A stretch of 64,000 nucleotides of DNA, from the NCBI RefSeq assembly GCF_900103345.1, contig NZ_LT629702.1, positions 2,232,001 through 2,296,000 on the forward strand. The letters run 5' to 3'. The stretch is from Pseudomonas azotoformans. GTDB lineage: Bacteria > Pseudomonadota > Gammaproteobacteria > Pseudomonadales > Pseudomonadaceae. Positions 1 to 8,901 of the stretch are shown here, piece after piece. How positions within the stretch are numbered: position 1 is the stretch's first letter; the number at the start of each line of letters is the position of its first letter. The notes under the pieces are model-generated. The model was given only the letters and a program-made list of their open reading frames with translations. It was not told the DNA's origin and did not search any database. The translations under genes and the position numbers were made by a program.

Positions 1-1288
1 TGCCGTAAAGCAGGTTGGTGTCGGAGCCCAGGCCTTCCTTGGCGACTTTGGTGTCGAATTGCAGGCGGTAGCCGTTGTGCGGGTCGATACGGTTGTCACT
101 GCGCAGGTAGGAGTAGCTGATCCCTGGCATCACCAGGTTACTCAGGCCGGAGTCATTGCCCAGGCGATATTCTTCACGCTGGTACTTGAGCGAAATCACC
201 CGGGTCCAGCCGCTGGGCAGCTTGCTGTGCCACTCCGGGCCCACGGTGAGCAATTTACTCAGGGTGTCGGTGTTGGCGATTTCTTCGTTCTGATAGCCAC
301 CGGCGAAGCGCAGTTTGTCGGTGAGCGGTGGGTCCAGCGGAATGTCGTACCACAGGCCGACGTTCTGCCGTGGTGCCGATAGCTCGGCCTCCCAACCATA
401 ACTATGGCCCTGAGGGTTGACCCAATGGCGGGTCCAGTTGGCTTTGCCGCGCGGGCCGACGTCGGTGGAGAACCCCAGGCCCAGCCCCATGGTGCGGGGT
501 TTGCGGGTCTCCAGGCGCACGGCCACCGGGATGATGTCATTGGTCGAGGCTGCCGGAGCAGCATCCACGCGCACACCTTCAAAAAACCCACTGGCTTGCA
601 GGTTCTGGTTGAGTTCGGCGATCAGTTCGGAATCGTAGGGCGTGCCGCTTTTGAACGGCACCATGCGTTGCAGCAGTTCTTCGTCAAACGGCGTGTCGCC
701 AGCAAAGCTGACCTTGCCCAAGGCATAACGCGGACCGCTGTCATAGATGAGTTCGATATCGGCGACACCGGCCTTGGGGTCTACCGCCAGTTTCTGGCGG
801 GTGAAGCGCCCACTGAAAAAACCGTAGCGCGAGGCCTGGTTCTGGATCAAGCGCTTGGCGTCTTCGTAATGGCCGTGGTTGAGCACGGCGCCGGCCTTGA
901 GGTCTTTGCTGACGGGCACGCGAAAGGTCTTGAGGTCTGCGGCAGGGCCGTCGACCCGAATGGTCACGTTGCGCAAATGCACCGGTTCGCCGGGGTCGAT
1001 GGTGAGGATCAGGCGCGGGTTCTTGCCGCCTTTCACCTCACTGTCAATCTGTGGCTGATAGAAGCCAAGGGCCTGAGCCGCTTTGCGCGCCTGCTCCTCG
1101 GCGCCACGGCTGAACCGCAGCAGGGCTTCTTCATCACGATCGCCCACCCCGCCGATATAGCCTTCGATGTTGGCTTTCAACGCGTCGTTTGAGGGTTTGA
1201 TCCGCACGTCCAGTTCGCTTTGCGCCAATGCGCCGCAGCTTGTGAACAGCAGAATCAAGCCGCTGGTAAATCTTCCTGGAAACTTCAT
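1..1288 (-). CDS. tamA: TamA, outer-membrane translocation and assembly module subunit (5' part; C-terminus outside window)
   Basis: Reading the minus strand from the ATG at 1288 gives an open frame of 429 codons that leaves the window at base 1. It begins with a signal peptide (MKFPGRFTSGLILLFTSCG, cleavage near residue 23 after ALAQ). Residues about 28-265 look like three POTRA domains; RQKLAVDPKAG and YDSGPRYALGKVSFAGDTPF are typical of POTRA 2/3. From about residue 270 glycine- and aromatic-rich beta strands of an Omp85 barrel start (GLGLGFSTDVGPRG). Family members are about 570-580 residues, so roughly 150 are missing here. TamA works with the inner-membrane protein TamB in moving proteins or phospholipids to the outer membrane; tamB would be expected just beyond the left edge. 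Confidence 0.85.
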   Translation of the reverse strand, partial: MKFPGRFTSGLILLFTSCGALAQSELDVRIKPSNDALKANIEGYIGGVGDRDEEALLRFSRGAEEQARKAAQALGFYQPQIDSEVKGGKNPRLILTIDPGEPVHLRNVTIRVDGPAADLKTFRVPVSKDLKAGAVLNHGHYEDAKRLIQNQASRYGFFSGRFTRQKLAVDPKAGVADIELIYDSGPRYALGKVSFAGDTPFDEELLQRMVPFKSGTPYDSELIAELNQNLQASGFFEGVRVDAAPAASTNDIIPVAVRLETRKPRTMGLGLGFSTDVGPRGKANWTRHWVNPQGHSYGWEAELSAPRQNVGLWYDIPLDPPLTDKLRFAGGYQNEEIANTDTLSKLLTVGPEWHSKLPSGWTRVISLKYQREEYRLGNDSGLSNLVMPGISYSYLRSDNRIDPHNGYRLQFDTKVAKEGLGSDTNLLYG

Positions 1289-1352
1289 AGGCGCGGATGC
1301 TACACGAGCAAGGGAGATTCTTTGAACCTGGATTTATCTGAATAATTCTGGA

Positions 1353-2003
1353 TCAAGCCGTTGCAGCATGTAACGGCTGGGGATTGGGATGAAAAAACAC
1401 GTGCTCCAGGATCGGGCCTACCGCCACTTCACCGATTTCCTCATAGCCTTGACGCTTATAGAACTCCAGGTAACGTGAATTCCCCGTGTCCAGCACCACA
1501 CCGGACGAATGCGGGTCTTCGGCACACCAATTGTGCACGGCTTCCAGTAACTGCTCGCCGTAATGCTTGCCCTGGAACTGCGGGTGGATGCCGAGCAACG
1601 GCAGTAGATGCACCGACTCACTGGGCAGGCACGCCAGCACCGCGTGGTGGTAGTCGAGGTAACGCCGTGTACCGCGCACACCAGTACTCAGCCACATGCG
1701 CAGTTGCCAAGCCCAGCTCTCGGTGATGCCCAGGCGCCGCTGCGGTGGCGCGATCAGGGCGATGCCGATCAGGCGGTCATTGACGAACAAACCAATGGCC
1801 GGCAGTTTCTGAAAGAAGTGCTGCTTGACCAACTCGCGCACGGTGGCGCGCACCCGTTGTTCATAACCGGGACGCTCGGCTTCGAAGATGTAGGCGAAGG
1901 TCGGCTCATGCCGATAGGCCTGGTACAACAGGGAACGGGCCTCACGGGAATAGCCGCTGTTGAGCAGGCGAATTTCAGCAATTGCAGTTGTAGTGTCCGG
2001 CAT
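1353..2003 (-). CDS. GNAT-family N-acetyltransferase
   Basis: A 216-residue cytosolic protein. The acetyl-CoA binding motif A is visible at about residues 137-155 ([18 protein letters not shown], with the Q/G-x-x-G/A loop as QGKHYG), and motif B follows as [17 protein letters not shown] (about 176-192). The N-terminal half is helical and arginine-rich, as in GNAT proteins whose acceptor is unknown. The substrate cannot be read from sequence. It is transcribed away from xthA and lies downstream of no obvious operon partner; the ATG at 2003 follows a purine-rich stretch. Family assignment is firm, function is open. Confidence 0.8.
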   Translation of the reverse strand: MPDTTTAIAEIRLLNSGYSREARSLLYQAYRHEPTFAYIFEAERPGYEQRVRATVRELVKQHFFQKLPAIGLFVNDRLIGIALIAPPQRRLGITESWAWQLRMWLSTGVRGTRRYLDYHHAVLACLPSESVHLLPLLGIHPQFQGKHYGEQLLEAVHNWCAEDPHSSGVVLDTGNSRYLEFYKRQGYEEIGEVAVGPILEHVFFHPNPQPLHAATA

Positions 2004-2171
2004 ACCGTCAATCTCCCTGGGCGCGGCTCAAAAGGCAGCGTTCTTATGGGTACGAACCTACACAGCACGAGTCGTTCCCAGACATTAGCAGTGCATCTGC
2101 CCTACCGCCACGCTGGCCCCCGTCCGACTTGTCCGCTAGCATCGCCCTTTTGCCAGACTGGACTGCCGACC

Positions 2172-2984
2172 ATGAAAATCGTCTCCTTCAATATCAACGG
2201 GCTGCGCGCCCGCCCACATCAGTTGGCGGCGCTGATTGAAAAGCACCAGCCCGACGTGATCGGCCTGCAAGAAACCAAAGTCCACGATGACCAATTTCCG
2301 CTGGCCGAAGTGCAGGCCCTTGGCTATCACGTGTACTACCACGGGCAAAAAGGCCACTACGGCGTCGCCCTGCTGTCGCGCAAGGAAGCCCTGAGCGTGC
2401 ACAAAGGCTTTGCCAGTGACGAAGAGGACGCCCAGCGTCGCTTTATCTGGGGCACCTTCGCCGACGAGAACGGCCACCCGGTGACCATCATGAACGGCTA
2501 CTTTCCCCAGGGCGAAAGCCGCGACCACCCCACCAAGTTCCCGGCCAAGCAGCGCTTCTACGAAGACCTGCAGCAACTGCTGGAAAGCCAGTTCAGCAAC
2601 GACCAGGCGCTGGTGGTGATGGGCGACGTGAACATTTCCCCGGAAGACTGCGACATCGGCATCGGCGCCGACAACGCCAAGCGTTGGCTCAAGACCGGCA
2701 AGTGCAGCTTCCTGCCGGAAGAGCGCGAATGGATGGCCCGCCTGAAAAACTGGGGCCTGGTGGACAGCTTCCGTCACCTCAACCCGGACGTGGCCGACCG
2801 CTTCAGTTGGTTCGACTACCGCAGCCGGGGCTTTGAAGACGAGCCCAAGCGTGGGTTGCGCATCGACGTGATCCTCGCCTCCAATGGCCTGCTGCCGCGC
2901 GTCAAGGATGCCGGGGTGGATTACGAGCTGCGTGGTTTGGAAAAACCGTCTGACCATGCGCCAATCTGGCTGGAACTGAGCTGA
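2172..2984 (+). CDS. xthA: Exodeoxyribonuclease III
   Basis: A 270-residue endonuclease/exonuclease/phosphatase-fold enzyme that cleaves abasic sites and degrades 3' ends in base-excision repair. Active-site residues are in place: metal-binding Glu34 (GLQETK), Asp152 and Asn154 ([10 protein letters not shown]), and the C-terminal pair Asp261-His262 (PSDHAPIW). The open frame extends far upstream without a stop, but the ATG at 2172 gives [14 protein letters not shown], the standard start of Exo III, and the usual family length (about 268-270). The gene is followed at once by a REPIN. Probably monocistronic. Confidence 0.95.
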   Translation: MKIVSFNINGLRARPHQLAALIEKHQPDVIGLQETKVHDDQFPLAEVQALGYHVYYHGQKGHYGVALLSRKEALSVHKGFASDEEDAQRRFIWGTFADENGHPVTIMNGYFPQGESRDHPTKFPAKQRFYEDLQQLLESQFSNDQALVVMGDVNISPEDCDIGIGADNAKRWLKTGKCSFLPEEREWMARLKNWGLVDSFRHLNPDVADRFSWFDYRSRGFEDEPKRGLRIDVILASNGLLPRVKDAGVDYELRGLEKPSDHAPIWLELS

Positions 2985-2991
2985 TCACAAC

Positions 2992-3081
2992 ATGTGGGAG
3001 GGGGCTTGCCCCCGATGACAGTGGGTCGTCAGCCCATCTATAGCTGACACGCCGCTATCGGGGGCAAGCCCCCTCCCACAT
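2992..3081. repeat. REPIN (inverted pair of REP elements)
   Basis: Two inverted copies of a REP sequence beginning GTGGGAGGGGGCTTGCCCCC (left copy 2993-3017, right copy about 3057-3081) flank a spacer of about 40 bp. The whole can fold into a long hairpin. It sits in the xthA 3' flank. The same REP sequence recurs at 4533-4604 and 6954-6978, which marks it as the dominant REP class of P. fluorescens-group genomes. Confidence 0.9.
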
Positions 3082-3166
3082 TCAGCCTTGCGGCGCGTCC
3101 GTCATATTTATGCAACCTGCCTGACTTATTCTCGCGGCACTCCCTTTGGCTTGAGAAGGTGCCGGC

Positions 3167-4498
3167 ATGAGGCTGCGCGTTCTGTTACTGCTGACTGTTT
3201 TTCCCCTCTTCGCCGTTTCCGCCCCCCTGCCCGTTCCTGATCAAGGCCCTGCACTGCGCATCCAGGGCTCCAATACCATTGGCGCGGCGCTGGGCCCGGC
3301 ACTGGTCAAGGGGCTGATGGAGCATCAGGGCTTGCAGGGAGTGCACAGCGAACCGGGCGAAGGCGCCAATGAACAACGCGTTATCGGCAAGACGCGCCAA
3401 GGCAAGACCGTGACCATCGAGGTCGCGGCCCACGGTTCGAGCACCGGGTTCACAGCGCTGAAAAAAACCAGCGCCGATCTGGCCGCCTCGTCTCGCCCGA
3501 TCAAGGACAGGGAACTGGTCGACCTAGAACCCCTGGGCGACCTGAAAAGCCCCGAAGCCGAACAGGTGATAGCCATCGACGGGCTGGCCATCATTCTCCA
3601 CCCGCAGAACCCTTTGAACACACTGAACACCGAGCAACTGGCGCAGATTTTCAATGGCGACATCAGTACCTGGGAGGCCGTGGGCGGCATCGGCGGGCCT
3701 ATCCATGTGTACGCACGGGATGATCAATCCGGCACCTACGATACGTTCAAGGAACTGGTGTTGCGTTTGCGTGGCAAGCCGCTGGCCTCGGGTGCCAAGC
3801 GCTTCGAGTCCAGCGAGCAGCTGTCCGACGCGGTCAGCCACGACCCGCAGGGCATCGGCTTTATCGGCCTGCCCTACGTGCGCCAGGCCAAGGCCGTGGC
3901 GATTGTGGATGGCGATTCACAGCCCATGTTGCCGCTCAACAGCCTGATTGCTACCGAGGATTATCCGCTGTCACGCCGGTTGTTTTTCTACCTGCCGCCG
4001 TCCGGGCACAACCCGTGGGCCAAGGCACTGGTGGACTTTACCCAGGGCACCAAGGGCCAGGCGATTGTGGCCGCCAACGGGTTTATTGCGCAGCAGGTGC
4101 AGGCAGTCGCCGTGCAACCGCGCCCGTCGATGCCCGATGACTATCAAGCCATCGCCCGCGATGCCCAGCGCTTGACGGTGAATTTTCGCTTTGAAGAAGG
4201 CAGCGCCAGCCTCGACAACAAGGCGCGCCAGGATCTGCAGCGGGTGGTGGCCTATCTGAAAAACCACGACAAGCTGAATAAGCAGGTGACGCTGGTGGGG
4301 TTTGGCGATGCCAAGGATGACCCGCAGCGCGCCGCGTTGTTGTCAAAGCTGCGGGCGATGGCGGTGCGTCGGGAACTGGTGAAGAACGGCGTAGTGCTGC
4401 GTGACATCCGCGGGTTTGGTGCGCAGATGCCGGTGGCGGCGAATACGGCGGATGAGGGGCGGATCAAGAATCGGCGAGTGGAGGTGTGGGTTTACTGA
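3167..4498 (+). CDS. Phosphate-type substrate-binding protein fused to an OmpA peptidoglycan-binding domain
   Basis: A 443-residue exported protein. A signal peptide (residues 1-18, MRLRVLLLLTVFPLFAVSA) is followed by a PstS-like periplasmic binding domain (about 28-295), shown by RIQGSNTIGAALGPAL, GSSTGFTALKKTSADLAASSRP, AIDGLAIILHPQNPLNTL and ARDDQSGTYDTFKELV. Residues about 325-443 are an OmpA C-terminal domain (LTVNFRFEEGSASLDNKARQDL ... RIKNRRVEVWVY). The fusion suggests a binding protein tethered to peptidoglycan rather than a free transporter component; no pst permease genes are adjacent. Ligand (phosphate or another oxyanion) is inferred from fold only. Flanked by REPINs on both sides. 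Confidence 0.85.
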   Translation: MRLRVLLLLTVFPLFAVSAPLPVPDQGPALRIQGSNTIGAALGPALVKGLMEHQGLQGVHSEPGEGANEQRVIGKTRQGKTVTIEVAAHGSSTGFTALKKTSADLAASSRPIKDRELVDLEPLGDLKSPEAEQVIAIDGLAIILHPQNPLNTLNTEQLAQIFNGDISTWEAVGGIGGPIHVYARDDQSGTYDTFKELVLRLRGKPLASGAKRFESSEQLSDAVSHDPQGIGFIGLPYVRQAKAVAIVDGDSQPMLPLNSLIATEDYPLSRRLFFYLPPSGHNPWAKALVDFTQGTKGQAIVAANGFIAQQVQAVAVQPRPSMPDDYQAIARDAQRLTVNFRFEEGSASLDNKARQDLQRVVAYLKNHDKLNKQVTLVGFGDAKDDPQRAALLSKLRAMAVRRELVKNGVVLRDIRGFGAQMPVAANTADEGRIKNRRVEVWVY

Positions 4499-4532
4499 GG
4501 ACTGATGGAGCTTCATTGCCTGATCCGGCCTC

Positions 4533-4604
4533 ATCGGGGGCAAGCCCCCTCCCACATTTTGATCTGTAAACACATCCAAGTGTGGGAGGGGGCTTGCCCC
4601 CGAT
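4533..4604. repeat. REPIN (inverted REP pair)
   Basis: Copies at 4533-4557 (minus orientation) and 4581-4604 (plus orientation) of the same REP seen at 2992-3081, here in tail-to-tail order with a 23-bp spacer. It lies between the convergent binding-protein/OmpA gene and the acyl-CoA dehydrogenase, where it could also act as a bidirectional transcript end. Confidence 0.9.
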
Positions 4605-4619
4605 GCAGGCGACGCGGTG

Positions 4620-5849
4620 TTACTGCCCGCTGTGCATCAGCTCTTTAGGCACATACTTGCCAATCTCGAACTTGCCGATGGCCGCCCGGTGCACTTCGTC
4701 CGGGCCGTCCGCCAGGCGCAGGGTGCGTTGCATGGCGTACATGTAGGCCAGCGGGAAGTCGTTGGAAACGCCGGCACCGCCATGGATCTGGATCGCGCGG
4801 TCGATCACCTTCAAGGCCACGTTCGGCGCCACCACCTTGATCTGGGCGATCTCGCTTTTCGCCACTTTGTTGCCCACGGTGTCCATCATGTACGCCGCCT
4901 TCAGGGTCAGCAGGCGCGCCATGTCGATCTCCATGCGTGAATCGGCGATCTTGTCGATGTTGCCGCCAAGTCGTGCCAGCGGCTTGCCGAATGCGGTACG
5001 ACTGACCGAGCGTTTGCACATCAATTCCAGCGCACGCTCGGCCATGCCGATGGAGCGCATGCAGTGGTGGATACGGCCTGGGCCAAGGCGGCCCTGGGCG
5101 ATTTCAAAGCCACGGCCCTCGCCGAGCAGGACGTTTTCATAGGGCACGCGGACGTTGTCGAACAGCACTTCGGCGTGACCGTGGGGCGCATCGTCGTAAC
5201 CGAACACCGGCAGCGGGCGCACGATCTTCACGCCGGGTGTGTCCACCGGCACCAGGATCATCGAGTGCTGCTGGTGGCGCGGTGCATCCGGGTTGCTCAG
5301 GCCCATGAAGATCAGGATCTTGCAGCGCGGGTCGCAGGCGCCGGAGGTCCACCATTTCTTGCCGTTGATCACCCACTCATCGCCCTGGCGTTCGGCACGG
5401 GCGGCCATGTTGGTAGCGTCGGAAGAAGCAACGTCCGGCTCGGTCATGGCGAACGCCGAGCGGATCTCGCCGCGCAGCAGCGGCTCAAGCCAGCGTCGCT
5501 TCTGCTCTTCATTGGCGTAGCGCACCAGCACTTCCATGTTGCCCGTGTCGGGGGCGGAGCAGTTGAACGGCTCCGGGCCCAGCAGGGAACGGCCCATGAT
5601 TTCGGCCAGTGGCGCGTATTCGAGGTTGGTGAGGCCGGCGCCCAGTTCGGATTCGGGCAGGAACAGGTTCCACAGGCCTTCGGCCTTCGCCTTGGCTTTG
5701 AGCTCCTCCATGATTGCGGTGGGCTGCCAGCGGTCGCCTTCGCTGACCTGGCGTTCGAACACCGGCTCGGCCGGGTAAACGTAAGCATCCATGAACGCAG
5801 TGACACGTTCACGCAGTTCCTGAACCTTGGGCGAATAGGCGAAATCCAT
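4620..5849 (-). CDS. Acyl-CoA dehydrogenase (ACAD10/11-like)
   Basis: A 409-residue FAD-dependent acyl-CoA dehydrogenase. The FAD/substrate motif [17 protein letters not shown] lies near residues 133-149; the C-terminal signature [42 protein letters not shown] is typical of the ACAD10/11-like branch rather than the short-chain enzymes. It oxidises an acyl-CoA to the 2-enoyl-CoA; chain preference is not readable. The ATG at 5849 is preceded by GGGAGC. It is divergent from the LysR gene at 6001, with a 151-bp shared promoter region, so that regulator is the likely controller. Confidence 0.88.
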   Translation of the reverse strand: MDFAYSPKVQELRERVTAFMDAYVYPAEPVFERQVSEGDRWQPTAIMEELKAKAKAEGLWNLFLPESELGAGLTNLEYAPLAEIMGRSLLGPEPFNCSAPDTGNMEVLVRYANEEQKRRWLEPLLRGEIRSAFAMTEPDVASSDATNMAARAERQGDEWVINGKKWWTSGACDPRCKILIFMGLSNPDAPRHQQHSMILVPVDTPGVKIVRPLPVFGYDDAPHGHAEVLFDNVRVPYENVLLGEGRGFEIAQGRLGPGRIHHCMRSIGMAERALELMCKRSVSRTAFGKPLARLGGNIDKIADSRMEIDMARLLTLKAAYMMDTVGNKVAKSEIAQIKVVAPNVALKVIDRAIQIHGGAGVSNDFPLAYMYAMQRTLRLADGPDEVHRAAIGKFEIGKYVPKELMHSGQ

Positions 5850-6000
5850 GAGCAGCTCCCTTCTCTGAGAGGTTGTTTAGGTCATGCAATCGATGCTAGA
5901 ACAGCGTTGATAATTTACCTAGCCTATTCTCGGCGTGTATTAACATTCATCACCGATATATGATCGACGTATGGCCACCTAACAATAAGAGCGCTGCGAA

Positions 6001-6936
6001 ATGAATCTGAGCAAGGTCGACCTCAACCTGTTTATCGTCTTTGACGCGATCTACACCGAAGCCAACCTGACCCGCGCCGGGCAGATTGTCGGCATCACCC
6101 AGCCGGCGGTGTCCAACGCGCTGGCCCGCCTGCGCGAGACCTTCAACGACCCACTGTTCGTGCGCACCGCCCAGGGCATGGTGCCGACGCCCATGGCACA
6201 GAACATCATCGGCCCGGTGCGCAACGCGCTGTCATTGCTGCGGGTGTCGGTGCAGGAAAGCCGCATCTTCAACCCGCAGCAGGCGGCCAAGACCTACCGC
6301 ATCAGCATGACCGACCTCACCGAGGCGGTGATCCTGCCGCTGCTGTTCCAGCGCCTGCGCCGCCTGGCGCCCACGGTGGTGATCGAGAGTTTCCTGTCCA
6401 AGCGCCGCGAAACCACCAAGGAGCTGGCCGCCGGGCGCCTGGACTTTGCCGTGGATGCGCCGCTCAACACCGACCCGCAGGTACGCCACGTCAAGCTGAT
6501 GGAAGATCGCTACGTGTGTGCCATGCGCAAGGGCCATCCCATGGCCGGCAAGGACAAGCTCACGCTGGATGACTACCTGTCGCTGACCCATATCCATATC
6601 TCCAGCCGGCGTAACGGCCTGGGTCATGTGGACCTGGCACTGGGCAAGATGGGCATCCAGCGCAAGATTGCCCTGCGCTCCCAACACTACCTGATGGCCT
6701 CGCAGGTGTTGCAGCAGACCGACATGGTCATGACCGTGCCCGAGCGCTTCGCCCGCCGCCACGAACTGCACTGGTTCAACCTGCCGGTCAACGACGTGCC
6801 GCCGGTGGAAACCCACCTGTACTGGCACGAAAGCACCGACCAGGACCCAGCCAACCGCTGGATGCGCGAGCAGATGATCGAGTTGTGCCAGCAGGTCACC
6901 GCTCACGAGAAGAAACTCGATAAACAACAGGCCTGA
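6001..6936 (+). CDS. LysR-family transcriptional regulator (divergent to acyl-CoA dehydrogenase)
   Basis: A 311-residue LysR protein. The winged HTH is at about residues 4-64 (VDLNLFIVFDAIYTEANLTRAGQIVGITQPAVSNALARLRETFNDPLFVRT); LVDLN-type start and FNDPLFVR match the NodD/PcaQ-like branch. The rest is the periplasmic-binding-like effector domain. The divergent arrangement with the acyl-CoA dehydrogenase at 4620-5849 suggests control of that gene by a fatty-acid-derived ligand, by analogy with many LysR pairs; the effector is unknown. A REP element follows immediately. Confidence 0.87.
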   Translation: MNLSKVDLNLFIVFDAIYTEANLTRAGQIVGITQPAVSNALARLRETFNDPLFVRTAQGMVPTPMAQNIIGPVRNALSLLRVSVQESRIFNPQQAAKTYRISMTDLTEAVILPLLFQRLRRLAPTVVIESFLSKRRETTKELAAGRLDFAVDAPLNTDPQVRHVKLMEDRYVCAMRKGHPMAGKDKLTLDDYLSLTHIHISSRRNGLGHVDLALGKMGIQRKIALRSQHYLMASQVLQQTDMVMTVPERFARRHELHWFNLPVNDVPPVETHLYWHESTDQDPANRWMREQMIELCQQVTAHEKKLDKQQA

Positions 6937-6953
6937 GGTTGAAGCGCCGGCCC

Positions 6954-6978
6954 TGTGGGAGGGGGCTTGCCCCCGATG
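6954..6978 (+). repeat. Single REP element
   Basis: One copy of the GTGGGAGGGGGCTTGC REP sequence, without an inverted partner. It is followed by a small hairpin GGGTCGC-GCA-GCGACCC (6977-6994). It separates the LysR gene from the LiuR operator and liuR. Confidence 0.8.
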
Positions 6979-6994
6979 GGTCGCGCAGCGACCC

Positions 6995-7010
6995 TTGACG
7001 TTTACGTCAA
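6995..7010. promoter_or_regulatory. Probable LiuR operator upstream of liuR
   Basis: TTGACGTTTACGTCAA is a near-perfect palindrome (14 of 16 positions) 41 bp before the liuR start. Closely related palindromes occur at 10567-10582 and 10610-10625 in the promoter region of liuA and the divergent synthetase. MerR-family regulators bind such elements between -35 and -10. Together they define a local regulon and suggest autoregulation of liuR. Confidence 0.75.
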
Positions 7011-7051
7011 CCTGCCAGTAGCTTAACGCCAAGACCTTCTTGAGCGCCCCC

Positions 7052-7444
7052 ATGAGCACCACCTACAGCATCTCCGACCTCGCCCGCGAGCTCGACATCA
7101 CCACCCGCGCCATTCGCTTCTACGAAGAACAAGGCCTGCTGGCCCCGGAACGCCGGGGCCAGGAGCGCATCTACTCGGCCCGCGACAAGGTCAGCCTCAA
7201 GCTGATCCTGCGGGGCAAGCGCATCGGTTTTTCCCTGGCCGAATGCCGCGAGCTGATCGAACTCTACGACCCCACCAGCGGCAACCACGTACAACTCAAC
7301 AGCATGCTGGCGAAAATCGCCGAGCGCCGTGAGCAGCTGGAACAGCAACTGCTGGATATCGAACAGATGAAGCTGGAGCTGGACACCGCCGAAGAGCGCT
7401 GCACCCAGGCCCTGGCACACACCTTGCGCCAGGCCGACCACTGA
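7052..7444 (+). CDS. liuR: LiuR, MerR-family regulator of leucine/isovalerate utilisation
   Basis: A 130-residue MerR protein: winged HTH at residues 3-70 (YSISDLARELDITTRAIRFYEEQGLLAPER) followed by a coiled dimerisation helix (about 80-122, SMLAKIAERREQLEQQLLDIEQMKLEL). No conserved metal-binding cysteines at the C-terminus, so a small organic or CoA ligand is likely. A TTG at 7040 in frame could extend it by four residues; the ATG at 7052 is preferred. It precedes liuE by 16 bp and so is probably cotranscribed. The role is inferred from linkage to liu genes and the shared palindromes. Confidence 0.88.
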   Translation: MSTTYSISDLARELDITTRAIRFYEEQGLLAPERRGQERIYSARDKVSLKLILRGKRIGFSLAECRELIELYDPTSGNHVQLNSMLAKIAERREQLEQQLLDIEQMKLELDTAEERCTQALAHTLRQADH

Positions 7445-7460
7445 TCAGAAGGTAACCACC

Positions 7461-8360
7461 ATGTCCCTCCCCTCACACGTACGCCTGGTGGAAGTCGGCC
7501 CGCGCGACGGTTTGCAGAACGAAGCCCAACCCATCAGCGTGGCGGACAAGGTCCGCTTGGTGGATGCATTGAGCGCAGCCGGCTTGCGCTATATCGAAGT
7601 CGGCAGTTTCGTCTCGCCCAAGTGGGTGCCGCAGATGGCCGGTTCCGCCGAGGTGTTTGCGCAGATCCAGCGCAAGCCCGGTGTGACTTATGGTGCGCTG
7701 GCGCCGAACCTGCGCGGGTTCGAGGACGCGCTGGCGGCTGGCGTTAAGGAAGTGGCGGTGTTTGCCGCCGCGTCCGAGGCGTTTTCCCAGCGCAATATCA
7801 ATTGCTCCATCAGTGAAAGCCTGGAGCGCTTTGCGCCGATCATGGCGGCGGCCAGGCAGCACGGGGTCAGCGTGCGCGGCTATGTGTCGTGCGTGCTGGG
7901 GTGCCCTTATGAAGGCGAGATCGCGCCGGAACAGGTCGCGGCCGTTGCGCGGGAACTCTATGCCATGGGCTGCTATGAGGTGTCCCTCGGCGACACCATC
8001 GGCACCGGTACGGCAGGCGCCACGCGGCGGCTGTTCGAGGTGGTAGCGGCGCAGGTGCCACGGGACAAGCTCGCCGGACACTTCCATGACACCTATGGCC
8101 AGGCCATCGCGAATATCTACGCCAGCCTGCTGGAAGGCATCACGGTGTTCGACAGCTCTATCGCGGGCCTCGGCGGCTGCCCTTACGCCAAGGGCGCCAG
8201 CGGTAACGTCGCCACCGAAGACGTGCTGTACCTGCTCAACGGCCTGGGTATCGAGACCGGTATCGACCTTGAGGCATTGATTGGCGCGGGCCAGCAGATC
8301 AGCCGTGTGCTGGGCCGGCCGACAGGGTCGCGCGTGGCAAAGGCGCGTAACGCCGGTTGA
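7461..8360 (+). CDS. liuE: Hydroxymethylglutaryl-CoA lyase
   Basis: A 299-residue TIM-barrel lyase that splits 3-hydroxy-3-methylglutaryl-CoA into acetyl-CoA and acetoacetate, the last step of leucine breakdown. Seen: N-terminal metal/catalytic motif VEVGPRDGLQNE (residues 10-21), metal-binding His207 and His209 (GHFHDTYGQA), and the lyase signature GLGGCPYAKGASGNVATED with the loop cysteine Cys240. It is also called mvaB in pseudomonads. GAAGGT supplies a ribosome site before the ATG. Separated from liuABCD by the sRNA and the synthetase gene. Confidence 0.95.
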   Translation: MSLPSHVRLVEVGPRDGLQNEAQPISVADKVRLVDALSAAGLRYIEVGSFVSPKWVPQMAGSAEVFAQIQRKPGVTYGALAPNLRGFEDALAAGVKEVAVFAAASEAFSQRNINCSISESLERFAPIMAAARQHGVSVRGYVSCVLGCPYEGEIAPEQVAAVARELYAMGCYEVSLGDTIGTGTAGATRRLFEVVAAQVPRDKLAGHFHDTYGQAIANIYASLLEGITVFDSSIAGLGGCPYAKGASGNVATEDVLYLLNGLGIETGIDLEALIGAGQQISRVLGRPTGSRVAKARNAG

Positions 8361-8380
8361 GTAGCTTAGCCGTGACAATG

Positions 8381-8410
8381 TGTTACCGCACGCCTACACA
8401 TCGAGTAACA
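8381..8410 (+). promoter_or_regulatory. Candidate CbrB activator site (TGTTAC-N18-GTAACA)
   Basis: An inverted repeat TGTTAC (8381-8386) and GTAACA (8405-8410) lies about 85 bp upstream of the sigma-54 promoter. CbrB, the sigma-54 activator of Crc-sequestering RNAs, is known to bind inverted repeats of this type. Half-sites are exact; the 18-bp spacing is my measurement and assignment to CbrB is inference. Confidence 0.6.
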
Positions 8411-8491
8411 CGGGAACATATTTTGTCGTATTTGCCGTAGGCCAAACCCTACAAAAAAATCAACTCATTGATTTTAAAGGGATTTTAAAAG

Positions 8492-8508
8492 TTGGCACGG
8501 CTTCTGCT
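8492..8508 (+). promoter_or_regulatory. Sigma-54 (-24/-12) promoter of the CrcY-like sRNA
   Basis: TTGGCACGGCTTCTGCT has GG at 8494-8495 and GC at 8506-8507 separated by exactly 10 bp, the diagnostic sigma-54 spacing, in good match to the TGGCAC-N5-TTGCW consensus. Predicted start of transcription is about 8519. No protein gene follows on this strand, only the A-rich RNA and its terminator. Confidence 0.85.
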
Positions 8509-8518
8509 ATCTCTATGG

Positions 8519-8890
8519 CATAACAAGAATAAAAAGCGCCAAACCTAATAAAAATAAGACGAAACGACTCTGACATAACAAAAACAACACGGCAGAGACG
8601 CAGCTAACAGATTTTTTTGGAGAAGATGTGCTTCGCAGGGTACGGCATGCCGAAACCCGCAACCGGTCAGAGAAAAATAAAACTACCTCAGGTAGCTGCC
8701 CACTGGTTGGATCATCACGAAGAAGCAGATCAGCGCTCAAAAAAATACGTTTGCTCTTGATCCCGGATGGGGGTCGCCAAAAACAGCGGTAAAGGGTAAC
8801 GGTTGCCAAAAACAACAATAGACCGCCCCTCAATAATAAAAAAAGAGCACGCAACGACAAATTAAAGGGGACCCTCGGGTCCCCTTTGTG
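8519..8890 (+). ncRNA. crcY: CrcY/CrcZ-family small RNA (sequesters the Hfq-Crc repression complex)
   Basis: About 370 nt from a sigma-54 promoter to a strong terminator, with no credible ORF and base composition far more A-rich than the neighbours. It carries repeated AAnAAnAA catabolite-activity motifs: 8522-8535 (overlapping), 8547-8554, 8577-8587, 8673-8680, 8808-8818 and 8832-8839. Such motifs bind Hfq/Crc; CrcZ, CrcY and CrcX RNAs titrate it away when CbrAB is active. My recollection is that P. putida crcY also sits beside the HMG-CoA lyase gene, which supports CrcY over CrcZ (next to cbrB). The exact 5' end is inferred from the promoter. Confidence 0.85.
8864..8887. terminator. Intrinsic terminator, probably bidirectional
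   Basis: Perfect hairpin with arms AAAGGGGACCC and GGGTCCCCTTT around a 2-nt loop. It ends the CrcY-like RNA on the plus strand and the acyl-CoA synthetase mRNA on the minus strand, whose stop codon is only 15 bp away. Confidence 0.85.
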
Positions 8891-8901
8891 CTTTCCGGGC
8901 T

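Noticed and set aside
404..1192. 262-codon plus-strand frame at the left end
   Set aside because: Antisense to tamA, whose signal peptide, POTRA domains and barrel start are clear on the minus strand even though that frame is cut by the window edge.
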